From Oscillospiraceae bacterium (GTDB lineage Bacteria > Bacillota > Clostridia > Oscillospirales > Oscillospiraceae): a stretch of 64,000 nt of DNA. The notes beneath the pieces were generated by a model. That model saw nothing but the letters and a program-made list of their open reading frames with translations. It made no database searches and had not been told where the DNA came from. The stretch is from positions 1 through 64,000 of the forward strand of contig JAFWVV010000052.1 in assembly GCA_017518225.1 (NCBI GenBank), given 5' to 3'. A program made the position numbers and the translations under genes. Below, piece by piece: positions 51,364-60,831 of this stretch; position 1 is the stretch's first letter, and every line of letters starts with the position of its first letter.

Positions 51364-51996
51364 TCAGAGGGCAAAGGTCTGGGTGCTGCCGCTCGGCGTC
51401 TCGCCCGTCGCCGGAGCGGCGTCGAGATCCAGGTCCAGCTTCAGCCCGTTGTCTGCCTGGAGCTTGGCCACACTGTCCTCAATGCTCTTGACGGTCTCAT
51501 CCACCGCATAGGGAGCCGTTTTGGCTTCTTCCGCAACCTGCTCGGGCATAAAGCCGCGGCCGATGTCCTCCAGCGTCTGAAACTGGCGGCCAAAGGCCTC
51601 CTTGGCCTCGGCCAGGTATTTGGCGGTCGCAGATTTGGCGGCAGCCAGACGGGTCTCCTCGTCCTTGGTAGCCTGCACGATCGAGCCGATCTTGCTCTGC
51701 ACCTGACGCTCCGCGTCGGCGATCATGGCGGCGGCGCGATTGCGGGCATCCGTCTCGATCTGGATGGCCAGCTTCTGCGCGGAAAGCAGCGCGCGCTGGG
51801 CGGCCTCTTCGCTGCCGCGGTATTCCTCAATCTTGTCGACGAGAACCTTCATCTTGCTCTTGAGCACAGCGTTTTCCTTCTGTGCGGCCTCCGCGTCGTT
51901 GGCCAGCTCGTCCAGAAAAGCGTCCACCGCGTCCATATCATATCCGCTGCGGGCGGAAACAAAGGTTTTTTCACGAATATCCTGCGCTGTGATCAT
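51364..51996 (-). CDS. divIVA: DivIVA-domain protein
   Basis: The 210 residues have the DivIVA membrane-curvature-binding N-terminus (about 1-25, ending SARSGYDMDAVDAFLDEL) and long coiled coils (about 30-160) followed by a flexible tail. DivIVA gathers at division septa and poles and recruits other proteins. Position between sepF and ileS is the classical Firmicute order, although ylmG and ylmH are absent. GGTGG lies before the ATG. Confidence 0.92.
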   Translation of the reverse strand: MITAQDIREKTFVSARSGYDMDAVDAFLDELANDAEAAQKENAVLKSKMKVLVDKIEEYRGSEEAAQRALLSAQKLAIQIETDARNRAAAMIADAERQVQSKIGSIVQATKDEETRLAAAKSATAKYLAEAKEAFGRQFQTLEDIGRGFMPEQVAEEAKTAPYAVDETVKSIEDSVAKLQADNGLKLDLDLDAAPATGETPSGSTQTFAL

Positions 51997-52055
51997 ATCT
52001 TTTCCACCTTTCCCCGTTTCTTATATTTTTCTTTTTTTATTTTTTGCTTTTTATG

Positions 52056-52652
52056 TCAGAAGTATTTCCCGTCGCTCTCCGGCTGCTCAATCGTCGGCGC
52101 GACAAGGTCTACGTTCTGCGGTGTGATGAAATAGGTCTTTCCGGCGACCGGAGTCACCTTGCCCTCCATGGCGAAGGTGATGCCGGAAATAAAGTCCAGC
52201 AAACGGCGAGCCTTCTCCGTCGGCTGCCCCTCCAGCGTCATCACCAGAGAGCGGCCCATCTGCAGATAACTCACCAGCTCGCCCGCCTCCTCAAAGCTCT
52301 TGGGGTTAAAGAGGATGACCTGCGTGTCGTTTCCGCCAAAGCTTACCGTACGCTCGCGCAGGGGGCGAAGCGGACGCGCGGCAGGCGCCTTGGCGCGCGG
52401 GGCGTTTTGTCCGCCCTGCTCGCGCTTACCGAAGCCCAGCCCCTCCAGAAATCCGGCGCGGCGGCCCTGCTCCTCCGGCTGCTCCGCCGGCTCCGGCAGC
52501 TCCGCAGCCTGCGCGCTGAAGGTGTCCTCGTAGGCCAGCTGTGCAGCCGTGACGGCAGGCTCCTTCTTGCGAGCCATATCCGCGCCCTCGTAGAAATCGT
52601 CCTCCTCGTCATAGGGCTGGGTCAGTTGTTTGAATTTTTCCAGGAAGCCCAT
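52056..52652 (-). CDS. sepF: Cell division protein SepF
   Basis: The 198 residues have an N-terminal membrane-binding helix (MGFLEKFKQL), an unstructured linker of about 80 residues and a C-terminal SepF domain (about 100-190: VILFNPKSFEEAGELVSYL, ending YFITPQNVDL). SepF binds the FtsZ C-terminus and shapes the division ring. The ATG at 52652 follows GGAGG. It starts 13 bases after yggS. Confidence 0.93.
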   Translation of the reverse strand: MGFLEKFKQLTQPYDEEDDFYEGADMARKKEPAVTAAQLAYEDTFSAQAAELPEPAEQPEEQGRRAGFLEGLGFGKREQGGQNAPRAKAPAARPLRPLRERTVSFGGNDTQVILFNPKSFEEAGELVSYLQMGRSLVMTLEGQPTEKARRLLDFISGITFAMEGKVTPVAGKTYFITPQNVDLVAPTIEQPESDGKYF

Positions 52653-52665
52653 GAGCTGTCCTCCG

Positions 52666-53373
52666 TTACGTCTCTGTCGTTTGGTAAGGGCGCGGCCCAA
52701 AGATCGCCGAGCCGACGCGGATGATATTGGCGCCGCAGGCAATCGCGTCGGAAAAATCCCCGCTCATACCCATGGACAAAAAATCCATATATACATTATC
52801 GTATTTTTTTTCGCTATTGTCAATAAAAAGCTGCTTCATTTTTGTAAAATTAAGTCGATTTTCCTCGCTGGAGCGTCCCGCAGGCGGAATACACATCAGT
52901 CCGCGCACGCAAATGTGGGAAAAATTGGCTGCCGAGGAAATTGCTTCCGCCACCTCTCCGGGCGCAAAACCGGACTTTGTCGCCTCGCCGCCGACGTTCA
53001 CCTCCAGCAGCACCTCCTGCCGCAGGCCGCGCTTTTCGGCCTCGCGGTCGATCGCCGCGAGCAGGGCAAGGCTGTCCACACTGTGGATCAGGGTCGCAAG
53101 ACCCACAACCTGTTTGACCTTGTTTTTTTGCAAATGCCCGATAAAATGCAGCGGCACGCCTTCATAGGCGCCCTGCGCCTGCTTTTCCAGCATCTCCTGC
53201 ACCCGGTTTTCGCCGCAGGCGTCCACCCCCGCTTCGATCGCTTCGCGCACGCGCGCAGCGTCGTTCATCTTGCTGGCGGCCACCAGCGTAATCTCTCCGG
53301 GATCACGCCCCGCCGCACGGGCGGCCTGCGCCATCTCGGCGCGGATGCGCGCAACGTTTTCCGCTATCGTCAT
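52666..53373 (-). CDS. yggS: Pyridoxal phosphate homeostasis protein YggS/YlmE
   Basis: The 235-residue PLP-binding TIM-barrel protein shows LVAASKMNDAARVREAI (PLP-lysine near residue 36), GENRVQEM, HFIGHLQKNK and SMGMSGDFSDAI. It buffers PLP and sits before sepF as ylmE does in Bacillus. Ribosome-binding site weak (AGAGAG). Confidence 0.93.
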   Translation of the reverse strand: MTIAENVARIRAEMAQAARAAGRDPGEITLVAASKMNDAARVREAIEAGVDACGENRVQEMLEKQAQGAYEGVPLHFIGHLQKNKVKQVVGLATLIHSVDSLALLAAIDREAEKRGLRQEVLLEVNVGGEATKSGFAPGEVAEAISSAANFSHICVRGLMCIPPAGRSSEENRLNFTKMKQLFIDNSEKKYDNVYMDFLSMGMSGDFSDAIACGANIIRVGSAIFGPRPYQTTET

Positions 53374-53394
53374 GGCTTGTTCTCTCTTTCTGTC

Positions 53395-53421
53395 CGCCCC
53401 GGCGAACACGTCGCCGGGGCG
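53395..53421 (-). other. GC-rich hairpin between hfq and yggS
   Basis: Perfect 10-bp stem (53395-53404 with 53412-53421) with a 7-base loop, 8 bases past the hfq stop, and no T-run after it. It could protect the hfq mRNA 3' end or attenuate read-through. Confidence 0.55.
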
Positions 53422-53429
53422 ATATGTTC

Positions 53430-53657
53430 TTACTCTTCCGCTTCCAGCGGGATCGGTCTCGGCGGGACAACCGTGGAAATGGCGTGCTTGTAGATCAGCT
53501 GCTGCTTGCCGTCCGTTTCCAGCACAACGGTAAAGTTGTCGAAGCCGCGCACCACGCCGTGCAGCTGGAAACCGTTCATCAAAAACATCGTGATCTGTGA
53601 GCGATCGCGCCGCGCGTGGTTGAGAAATAGATCCTGCAGGTTCTGTGTTTTTTGCAT
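53430..53657 (-). CDS. hfq: RNA chaperone Hfq
   Basis: The 75-residue Sm-like protein has the Sm1 part [18 protein letters not shown] and the Sm2 part [10 protein letters not shown]. It binds small RNAs and A-rich mRNA. AAAGGAG lies before the ATG. It follows miaA by 95 bases, a neighbour pairing shared with many bacteria. Confidence 0.95.
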   Translation of the reverse strand: MQKTQNLQDLFLNHARRDRSQITMFLMNGFQLHGVVRGFDNFTVVLETDGKQQLIYKHAISTVVPPRPIPLEAEE

Positions 53658-53752
53658 TGTTTCTGCTCCTTTATATCATGCTTTTCTGCCTACAGGCAGA
53701 TACCGCTATGATACTCTGAAGCAGCGGTGAAGATCGTCGAAACGCGCTTTTT

Positions 53753-54703
53753 TCAGCGCAGCTTTTCCCCGAAGCGCGCTTCGATGCGCGCCAGCGCCGC
53801 CTCCATATCGGGCGCGTCCGCCCACTCGATCCAGAGCGCCTCTTCGGCGCGGCGAAACCAGGTAAGCTGGCGCTTTGCGTAGCGGCGGCTGGCCTGCTGG
53901 ATCTGTGCGATCGCCTCCTCGCGGGAGAGCTCTCCGCGCAGCGCCAGCGCCGCCTCCTTGTAGCCGATGGCCTGCATCGCGGTGCTCTCCGGCGAAAGAC
54001 CGCGCTCCAGCAGCCCCTGCACCTCGTCAAAAAGCCCTTGCGCCGCCATCTCCTCCACGCGTTGATCAATGCGCTCGTAGAGCGCTGCGCGCGAAGCGTA
54101 ATTAAGCACAACCCGCAGTGCTTCAAAGCGCGGCGGCCGCCGGCGCGTCTGCTCGTCGTGTTCGCTGATGGTTTTTCCCGTCAAGGTCCAGATCTCGATG
54201 GCGCGCACGATGCGCCGCTTGTCGCCCGGCGCAAGCTTTTGCGCGCGCGCGGGGTCGATTTGCCGCAGCCGCTCGAGCATCGCCTCGCCGCCGAGCGCGT
54301 CGTAATCGGCCTTGAGCTTTTCGCGCAGGCTCTCGTCGCCGCTCGTATCCGCTTCGGCAAAATCGTGCCCTGCAATCAGCGCGTCGATGTAAAGCCCCGT
54401 ACCGCCGACAACGATCGGCAGTCTGCCGCGGGACAAAATATCCTCGCAGCAGCGCGTCGCCTCGCGCACGTAGCGCGCGACGGAATAGCTCTCCTGCGGC
54501 TCAGCCACGTCCAGCATGTGGTGCGGCGCGGCGGCGCGCTCGGCAGCGCTCGCCTTGGCGGTGCCGATGTCCATGCCGCGGTAGAGCTGCATGGAGTCCG
54601 CCGAGACGATCTCCCCGTCCCAGCGGCGCGCCAACTCGATACCAAGGCGCGTTTTTCCCGTGGCCGTCGGCCCGCAGACAACCAAAACTCTGTCTCCGCT
54701 CAT
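53753..54703 (-). CDS. miaA: tRNA dimethylallyltransferase MiaA
   Basis: The 316 residues start with the P-loop GPTATGKT (about 11-18) and contain SADSMQLYRGMDIGTAK, HHMLDV and GGTGLYIDAL. It adds the isopentenyl group to A37 of tRNAs reading UNN codons. It overlaps mutL by 4 bases (ATGA). MiaB, which completes the modification, is encoded divergently at 56772. Confidence 0.95.
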   Translation of the reverse strand: MSGDRVLVVCGPTATGKTRLGIELARRWDGEIVSADSMQLYRGMDIGTAKASAAERAAAPHHMLDVAEPQESYSVARYVREATRCCEDILSRGRLPIVVGGTGLYIDALIAGHDFAEADTSGDESLREKLKADYDALGGEAMLERLRQIDPARAQKLAPGDKRRIVRAIEIWTLTGKTISEHDEQTRRRPPRFEALRVVLNYASRAALYERIDQRVEEMAAQGLFDEVQGLLERGLSPESTAMQAIGYKEAALALRGELSREEAIAQIQQASRRYAKRQLTWFRRAEEALWIEWADAPDMEAALARIEARFGEKLR

Positions 54704-56640
54704 ACGATCCTCTTAAAAAGCTTGTCCAGCTCCCGGCGCGTCAGCGAAACGCAGACGGGCCGCCCGTGCGGGCAGTATTTCACCCGCCCGGAGAGCACCT
54801 CGCGCACCAGCGCCTCGCGCTCAGCCTCCGCCGTATCCCAGCCGGCCTTGATCGCCGCTTTGCAGGCGACGGTATGTAATATCTCGTCCCAAACGGCCTG
54901 CTCGTCCAGGGTCTTTCCGCTGCGCAGCTTCTCGCAGATCTCCTCCAGCGCCGCGGCCGTCTCCCCGGGATCCATCCCGGCGGGCACGGCGCGCACGACA
55001 TAATCGCGCTCGCCGTAGGGCTCGATCACAAAACCAAGCGCCTCCAGCCGTTCGCCCTGCTTTTCCATCAGCTCCGCATCGTCCGCGCGTGGGCGCAGCG
55101 TCACCGGCGTGAGCAGGTTTTGCGACAGGATATGCCGTTGCTGTGCGCGCAGACGGTCAAAATTCATGCGCTCATGCGCGGCGTGCTTGTCGATCAGCAG
55201 CAGTTCCTCTCCCTGTTCGACCAGAATATAGGTATTCATGGTCTCCCCCAAAATCTTGTGGTCAGGGATCGGAGAGTTTTCCACATTTTGAACAGTTTTC
55301 TCCACAGGGGGTGTTTTTGCCGTCTCGACGGGTGCAACTGTCGGCAACGGCGCAGCCGCCTCCGTCCGCTCGGCGGCGGACGCGGGCTTCAGATCCAGGC
55401 GCAATTGCTCCGCCTCTCGCTCCCGCGCCGGCGCGCCGGCCGGCGCCGGGCTGCGCGGCGCAAAGACCGGGGGCGCAGCCTCCGGCCGGGCGGCAGACGC
55501 ATAGCGCAGGCTTTTTTCACTCAGCCCTGTGCCACGCTGCTCCTGCGCGGTGCGCGCGCGAAACTGCTCGGCGCTCATGCTCTGATAAAAATCGCTTTTT
55601 TGACCGGCGAGCTTGCGCGTGGCGGCGCTCGGCTCGACGCGCGCGCCGGGCGCCTCCTCCGTCAAGGCGGACAGCGCCGCGTAATAGACCGCGTCAAAGG
55701 CCTTTTTCTCGTCGGTAAACTTGACCTCTGTCTTTGCCGGGTGCACATTCACGTCCACGCGGGCAAAGCTCAGCGTCAGATATAGCACGCAGGAGGGATA
55801 GCGCCCGACGAGCAGGCTGTTTTTATAGGCCTGCTCCAGCGCCGACTGCAGCAGCGCCGACTTGATAAAGCGGCCGTTGATATAAAAATACTGCTCCCGG
55901 CGGTTGCCGCGCCCGGCGCGGGGCGAGGAAACGAAGCCGGAGACCCGAATGCCCTCGCTCTCGCCCTCGCAGCGCAGCAGATCCGCCGCCGCCGCGCGCC
56001 CGAGCAGGGCGTACACGCACGATTCCGCGCGTCCGTCGCCGGGAGAAAAGAATTCCTCCTGCCCGTCGCGCAGGCAGCGCACGGAGATCTCCGGCCGCCC
56101 CAGCGCACAGCGCAGCGCCGTCAGTACACAGGCCGCCGCCTCGCTGCGGTCGGATTTCAAAAACTTCAGGCGCGCGGGCGTGTTGAAAAACAGATCCCGC
56201 ACGAGCATCGTCGTGCCCTCCGGGCAGCCGGCGGGCAGCATGTCGCGGATTTCGCCCGCCTCGAGCAGCACACGCGTACCCTCGCCGTCGCCGTGGCGGC
56301 GCGTCGTCAGTTCAACGCGCGACACGGCGGCGATCGCCGCGAGCGCCTCGCCGCGAAAGCCCATCGTCGCGATGCTCTCCAGCCCCTTTTCGTCGCGGAG
56401 CTTGCTGGTTGCGTGGCGCTGAAAGGCCACGCCGGCGTCCTCCGGCGCCATGCCGCAGCCGTCGTCGCTGACACGGATATAGGTCGCCCCGCCGCCGCGC
56501 AGCTCCACGGTGACGTTTTTCGCCCCGGCGTCAAAGGCGTTTTCCAGCAGTTCCTTGACCACCGAGGCGGGGCGCTCCACCACCTCGCCGGCAGCAATCA
56601 TATCGGCCACGTGTGGATCGAGAATATGGATTTCCGGCAT
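54700..56640 (-). CDS. mutL: DNA mismatch repair protein MutL
   Basis: The 646 residues have a GHKL ATPase domain (1-330: ELLENAFDAGA, DDGCGM, RHATSK, GFRGEAL), a long variable linker (about 330-440) and a C-terminal domain with the endonuclease metal motif DKHAAHERMNFDR and CPHGRP, as in the nicking MutL proteins of bacteria without MutH. The ATG at 56640 follows AGGG; the frame extends upstream without a site. Confidence 0.95.
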   Translation of the reverse strand: MPEIHILDPHVADMIAAGEVVERPASVVKELLENAFDAGAKNVTVELRGGGATYIRVSDDGCGMAPEDAGVAFQRHATSKLRDEKGLESIATMGFRGEALAAIAAVSRVELTTRRHGDGEGTRVLLEAGEIRDMLPAGCPEGTTMLVRDLFFNTPARLKFLKSDRSEAAACVLTALRCALGRPEISVRCLRDGQEEFFSPGDGRAESCVYALLGRAAAADLLRCEGESEGIRVSGFVSSPRAGRGNRREQYFYINGRFIKSALLQSALEQAYKNSLLVGRYPSCVLYLTLSFARVDVNVHPAKTEVKFTDEKKAFDAVYYAALSALTEEAPGARVEPSAATRKLAGQKSDFYQSMSAEQFRARTAQEQRGTGLSEKSLRYASAARPEAAPPVFAPRSPAPAGAPAREREAEQLRLDLKPASAAERTEAAAPLPTVAPVETAKTPPVEKTVQNVENSPIPDHKILGETMNTYILVEQGEELLLIDKHAAHERMNFDRLRAQQRHILSQNLLTPVTLRPRADDAELMEKQGERLEALGFVIEPYGERDYVVRAVPAGMDPGETAAALEEICEKLRSGKTLDEQAVWDEILHTVACKAAIKAGWDTAEAEREALVREVLSGRVKYCPHGRPVCVSLTRRELDKLFKRIV

Positions 56641-56688
56641 TGTCTGCACATCCCTGCTTCGCACAAAAACGGCGTTGATTTTCCTTGT

Positions 56689-56694
56689 ATTATA
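56689..56694 (-). promoter_or_regulatory. Probable -10 of mutL
   Basis: A perfect TATAAT on the minus strand, about 49 bases before the mutL start. No good -35 is at the right distance; that region overlaps the miaB -35. Confidence 0.45.
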
Positions 56695-56705
56695 CACGAT
56701 AGCGC

Positions 56706-56735
56706 TTGAAAAAGCCAGAGATTTTATGATAAAAT
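56706..56735 (+). promoter_or_regulatory. miaB-mutS promoter
   Basis: -35 TTGAAA (56706-56711), 18-base spacer, -10 TAAAAT (56730-56735), about 36 bases before the miaB start. Confidence 0.6.
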
Positions 56736-56771
56736 AAAGAGTAATTCTTTATTAGTTGAGGATCCGAAACG

Positions 56772-58199
56772 ATGAAGCAGAGACAGATTGTCAGCATTGA
56801 CCAGATCCGGCAGCAGGAGGAAATCTGCGCACAGATCTTCGAGCGCATTACCGCGGGCGGACAGCGTCCGCTCGCCATGGTAGACACCTATGGCTGTCAG
56901 CAGAACGAGGCCGACAGCGAAAAACTGCGCGGCTATCTTGCGGAGATGGGCTATGGCTTTACGAAGGACGAATTTCAGGCCGACGTGATCGTGGTCAACA
57001 CCTGCGCCGTGCGCGAGCACGCGGAGATGCGCGTGCTCGGCAACGTCGGCGCGCTCAACCACTCCAAAAAGGCGCGCCCGGGACAGATCGTCGCCGTCTG
57101 CGGCTGCATGGTACAGCAGGAGCATATGGCGGAAAAAATCAAGAAATCCTATCCCGTGGTAGACCTGGTTTTCGGCCCGCACGAGCTATGGCGCTTTCCG
57201 GCGCTGCTCGACCAGGTGCAGACCGGGCGCAAGCGCGTTTTTTCTGCCGCCCCCAGTGAAGGCGCGGTGGCCGAGGGCATTCCCCTGCAGCGCGACGGAA
57301 ACGGCGTGAAGGCCTGGCTGAGCGTGATGTACGGCTGCAACAACTTCTGCAGCTACTGCATCGTCCCCTACGTGCGCGGGCGCGAACGCTCGCGCATGCC
57401 CGGGGATATTATCGCTGAAGCGAGAGCGCTCGTCGCGCAGGGCTGCCGGGACATCACCCTGCTCGGGCAAAACGTCAACTCCTACGGCAAGGATTTGCCC
57501 GACGGCGTCGATTTTGCGGATCTCATCCGCATGATCAACGACATCCCCGGCGAGTTTCGCATCCGCTTCATGACGAGCCACCCCAAGGACGCGACGGAAA
57601 AGCTGTTTCAGACCATGGCGGCGTGCGAAAAGTGCTGCCATCAGCTGCATCTGCCGGTGCAGTCCGGCAGCGACCGCGTTCTCAAGCGCATGAACCGCTG
57701 TTACGACCGGGAGAAATATCTCCAGCTTGTCGCCCTGGCGCGCCGCTATATGCCCGACCTCGTACTGACGACGGATATCATCGTCGGCTTTCCCGACGAG
57801 AGCGAGGAGGATTTCGAGGACACGCTCTCGCTGTGCGAGGCGGTGCGCTTTGACGCGATGTTCACCTTTATCTACTCCAAGCGCGTCGGCACGCCTGCCG
57901 CAACCATGCCCGACCCCTATACCCGCGCCGACAAGCAGCGCCATTTTGACGCGCTTACCGCGCTTGCCAACCGTATCTCCGCTGAAAAGCACCGCGCCTA
58001 CGAGGGGCAGACCCTGCGCGTGCTGATCGACGGCGAGACCGGAAAAGACGACTACAATCTCGCCTCCCGTACCGATGGCGGACGCCTCGTGCACCTGAAG
58101 GGCGACCCCTCCCTCGTCGGCCGCTTCGCCGAAGTGCGTATCACCGCCTCTAATACCTGGGCGCTCTACGGGGAAATAAACGAGAGTTTTGAGTTTTAA
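56772..58199 (+). CDS. miaB: tRNA-2-methylthio-N6-dimethylallyladenosine synthase MiaB
   Basis: The 475-residue radical-SAM methylthiotransferase has N-terminal cluster cysteines (DTYGCQQNEAD, NTCAVREHAE, CGCM), the SAM motif CNNFCSYC (about 191-198) and a C-terminal TRAM domain. It adds the methylthio group at A37 after MiaA. It heads a plus-strand unit with mutS. Confidence 0.95.
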   Translation: MKQRQIVSIDQIRQQEEICAQIFERITAGGQRPLAMVDTYGCQQNEADSEKLRGYLAEMGYGFTKDEFQADVIVVNTCAVREHAEMRVLGNVGALNHSKKARPGQIVAVCGCMVQQEHMAEKIKKSYPVVDLVFGPHELWRFPALLDQVQTGRKRVFSAAPSEGAVAEGIPLQRDGNGVKAWLSVMYGCNNFCSYCIVPYVRGRERSRMPGDIIAEARALVAQGCRDITLLGQNVNSYGKDLPDGVDFADLIRMINDIPGEFRIRFMTSHPKDATEKLFQTMAACEKCCHQLHLPVQSGSDRVLKRMNRCYDREKYLQLVALARRYMPDLVLTTDIIVGFPDESEEDFEDTLSLCEAVRFDAMFTFIYSKRVGTPAATMPDPYTRADKQRHFDALTALANRISAEKHRAYEGQTLRVLIDGETGKDDYNLASRTDGGRLVHLKGDPSLVGRFAEVRITASNTWALYGEINESFEF

Positions 58200-58231
58200 G
58201 TATTTAGTTTTAAAGAAACGGAGGCTGTGTG

Positions 58232-60829
58232 ATGGCCGAAATGACTCCGATGAAACGGCAATATTGGGAAATCAAGCAGCGGCATCAGGACTGCTTGCTT
58301 TTCTTCCGTCTGGGCGATTTTTATGAGCTGTTTGACGACGACGCCCGCGTCGCCTCGCGCGAGCTGGATCTCGCGCTGACAACCCGTGACCGGAACGTCG
58401 AAGACCCCGAGGAGCGCACGCCCATGTGCGGCGTGCCCTTTCACAGCGCCGAGAGCTATATTGCACGGCTGATCGCCAAGGGCTATAAGGTCGCCATCTG
58501 CGAGCAGACGGAGGATCCCGCGCTGGCCAAGGGTCTCGTCAGCCGCGACGTGATCCGCATCATCACCCCCGGCACCGTGACCGAGAGCTCGATGCTCGAG
58601 GAGAGCCGCTCCAACTACATTGCCTCCGTCTTTCTCGGCAAGACCGAGGGGGCGGCGGCCTTCTGCGATTTGAGCACGGGCGAATGCTGCTGCGCCTCCT
58701 TCCCCGAGGACGCGCTCAACCATCTGCTCAACGAGCTGGGGCGCTTTTCCCCGCGCGAGGTGCTGCTCTCCCCGGGCGCGGAGGCCTGTGAGGAGCTGCG
58801 GGAATTTCTCTCCCTGCGCCTGAGCGCGATGCCCGAGGTCAGCGGCATGCAGTTCGAGTACCTGCCCTGCGCAACGCTTTTGTGTCAGCAGTTTGGCTAT
58901 GCCGACGTGGATGAGAGCGGTCTGGGTGAGGCGCCGGCCGCCATCTGCGCCGTCGGGGCGCTGCTGCATTATCTGAAAGAAACGCAGAAATTTGATTTGG
59001 GTCATATCAACCGTCTGGATGTATTCAGCGGCGGACGCTATATGGAGCTTGACTGGGCGACGCGCCGCAGCCTTGAGCTGACGGAAACCCTGCGCAGCGG
59101 CGAAAAGCGCGGCAGCCTCCTCTGGGTGCTCGACAAGACCAAGACTCCGATGGGCGCGCGCACCCTGCGCGCCTGGATCGACCGGCCTCTTTTGTCGGCC
59201 GTGGCCATTCGCCGTCGGCTTTCCGCCGTGCAGGAGCTCTGCGCCGACCACGTGCGCCGGGGCGAGCTGATGCTCATATTGCGCGGAGTCAGCGACATGC
59301 AGCGTCTCGTCGGCAAGGCGGTCTACGGCACCGCCGGCGGGCGCGATCTGCGCGCGCTTTGCGCCTGCTGCGCCGCGCTGCCGCAGCTGCGCGAGCAGCT
59401 GATCCCCTTCTCCTCCGCGCTGCTGCGCGAGATCGGCGCGATGGACGAGCTTCGCGACGTATTCTCCAAAATCGACATTGCCATCGACGAGGACCCCCCC
59501 TTCTCGATCCGTGAGGGCGGCATCCTGCGCCCGGGCTACGTGGCGGAGGTGGACGAGCTGCGTGAGCTGCGCGACAACGGCGCCCGGCTCATCTCGGAGC
59601 TGGAAGCGCGCGAGCGCGAGCGCAGCGGCATCAAAAAGCTGAAGGTCGGCTACAACCGCGTCTTCGGCTACTACATCGACGTGCCGCGCTCGGCGGGCAC
59701 GGAGAACATTCCCGCCGACTACATCCGCAAGCAGACCCTGGTTTCCAACGAGCGCTACTTCACACAAGAGCTCAAAGCCCTCGAAAACGATCTGCTCAGC
59801 GCCCGCGAGCGCGTCAACGAGCTGGAATACCGCTATTTTTGCGACGTGCGCGACTACGTCGCCGCGCAGGTCAGCCGCATTCAGGCGACGGCAGAGCTGG
59901 TCGCCCAACTCGACGTGCTCTGCTCTTTGGCCGAGACCGCCGTGCGCAACAACTACACCATGCCCGAGGTGGACGCCTCGCGGCAGCTGCACATCGTCGA
60001 GGGACGCCACCCGGTCGTGGAGCAGACGCTCAAGGACGTCCTTTTCGTCCCGAACGACACGCTGCTTGACGATCGCGACAACCGCGTCGCCATCATCACC
60101 GGCCCGAACATGGCCGGTAAATCCACCTATATGCGCCAGACCGCGCTGATTGTGCTGATGGCGCAGATCGGCTCCTTCGTCCCGGCCAAGAGCGCCACCG
60201 TCGGCATCGTCGACCGGATCTTTACGCGCATCGGCGCCTCGGACGACCTCGCCGCCGGACAGTCCACCTTCATGGTGGAGATGAGCGAGATGGCAAACAT
60301 CCTCAAGCACGCCACCGCCGCCTCGCTGCTGATTCTCGACGAGATCGGCCGCGGCACCTCCACCTACGACGGCATGGCCATCGCCCGCGCGGTGCTGGAG
60401 TTTTGCGCGGACAAGCGCCGCCTCGGCGCCAAGACCATGTTCGCCACGCACTACCACGAGCTGTCCGTGCTCGAAGCGCAGCTGCCGGGCGTCAAAAACT
60501 ACAACATCACCGCCAAAAAGCAGGGCGGCACACTGGTGTTTCTGCGCAAGATCCTGCCGGGCGCTGCCGACGAGAGCTACGGCATCGAGGTCGCCAAGCT
60601 CGCGGGTCTGCCCGATCCGGTGATCGGGCGCGCCAAGGGCTATCTCAAGGAGCTGAGCGAGGCCGGCGCCGCGCCGCGCGTCGAGGAGCGCCGCGACGAT
60701 CAGCTCAGCCTCTCGGACGTCGGCACGGACGAGGTGCGGCGCGCGCTGCTGCAGACCGATGTCAACAGCCTCTCGCCCATCGAGGCGCTGAATCTGCTCT
60801 ACGAGCTGCAGCAGAAAGCGCGAGGCTGA
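58232..60829 (+). CDS. mutS: DNA mismatch recognition protein MutS
   Basis: The 865 residues include the mismatch-reading motif near the start (FFRLGDFYELF, whose FxE-type Phe-Tyr-Glu contacts DNA), clamp and lever domains, and an ATPase with GPNMAGKSTYMRQ (about residue 624) and DEIGRGTSTYDG. The ATG at 58232 follows GGAGG. It lies 32 bases after miaB. Confidence 0.95.
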   Translation: MAEMTPMKRQYWEIKQRHQDCLLFFRLGDFYELFDDDARVASRELDLALTTRDRNVEDPEERTPMCGVPFHSAESYIARLIAKGYKVAICEQTEDPALAKGLVSRDVIRIITPGTVTESSMLEESRSNYIASVFLGKTEGAAAFCDLSTGECCCASFPEDALNHLLNELGRFSPREVLLSPGAEACEELREFLSLRLSAMPEVSGMQFEYLPCATLLCQQFGYADVDESGLGEAPAAICAVGALLHYLKETQKFDLGHINRLDVFSGGRYMELDWATRRSLELTETLRSGEKRGSLLWVLDKTKTPMGARTLRAWIDRPLLSAVAIRRRLSAVQELCADHVRRGELMLILRGVSDMQRLVGKAVYGTAGGRDLRALCACCAALPQLREQLIPFSSALLREIGAMDELRDVFSKIDIAIDEDPPFSIREGGILRPGYVAEVDELRELRDNGARLISELEARERERSGIKKLKVGYNRVFGYYIDVPRSAGTENIPADYIRKQTLVSNERYFTQELKALENDLLSARERVNELEYRYFCDVRDYVAAQVSRIQATAELVAQLDVLCSLAETAVRNNYTMPEVDASRQLHIVEGRHPVVEQTLKDVLFVPNDTLLDDRDNRVAIITGPNMAGKSTYMRQTALIVLMAQIGSFVPAKSATVGIVDRIFTRIGASDDLAAGQSTFMVEMSEMANILKHATAASLLILDEIGRGTSTYDGMAIARAVLEFCADKRRLGAKTMFATHYHELSVLEAQLPGVKNYNITAKKQGGTLVFLRKILPGAADESYGIEVAKLAGLPDPVIGRAKGYLKELSEAGAAPRVEERRDDQLSLSDVGTDEVRRALLQTDVNSLSPIEALNLLYELQQKARG

Positions 60830-60831
60830 AG

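Noticed and set aside
58196..60457. 753-codon minus-strand frame over mutS
   Set aside because: Antisense shadow of mutS with His/Arg/Ala-rich composition.
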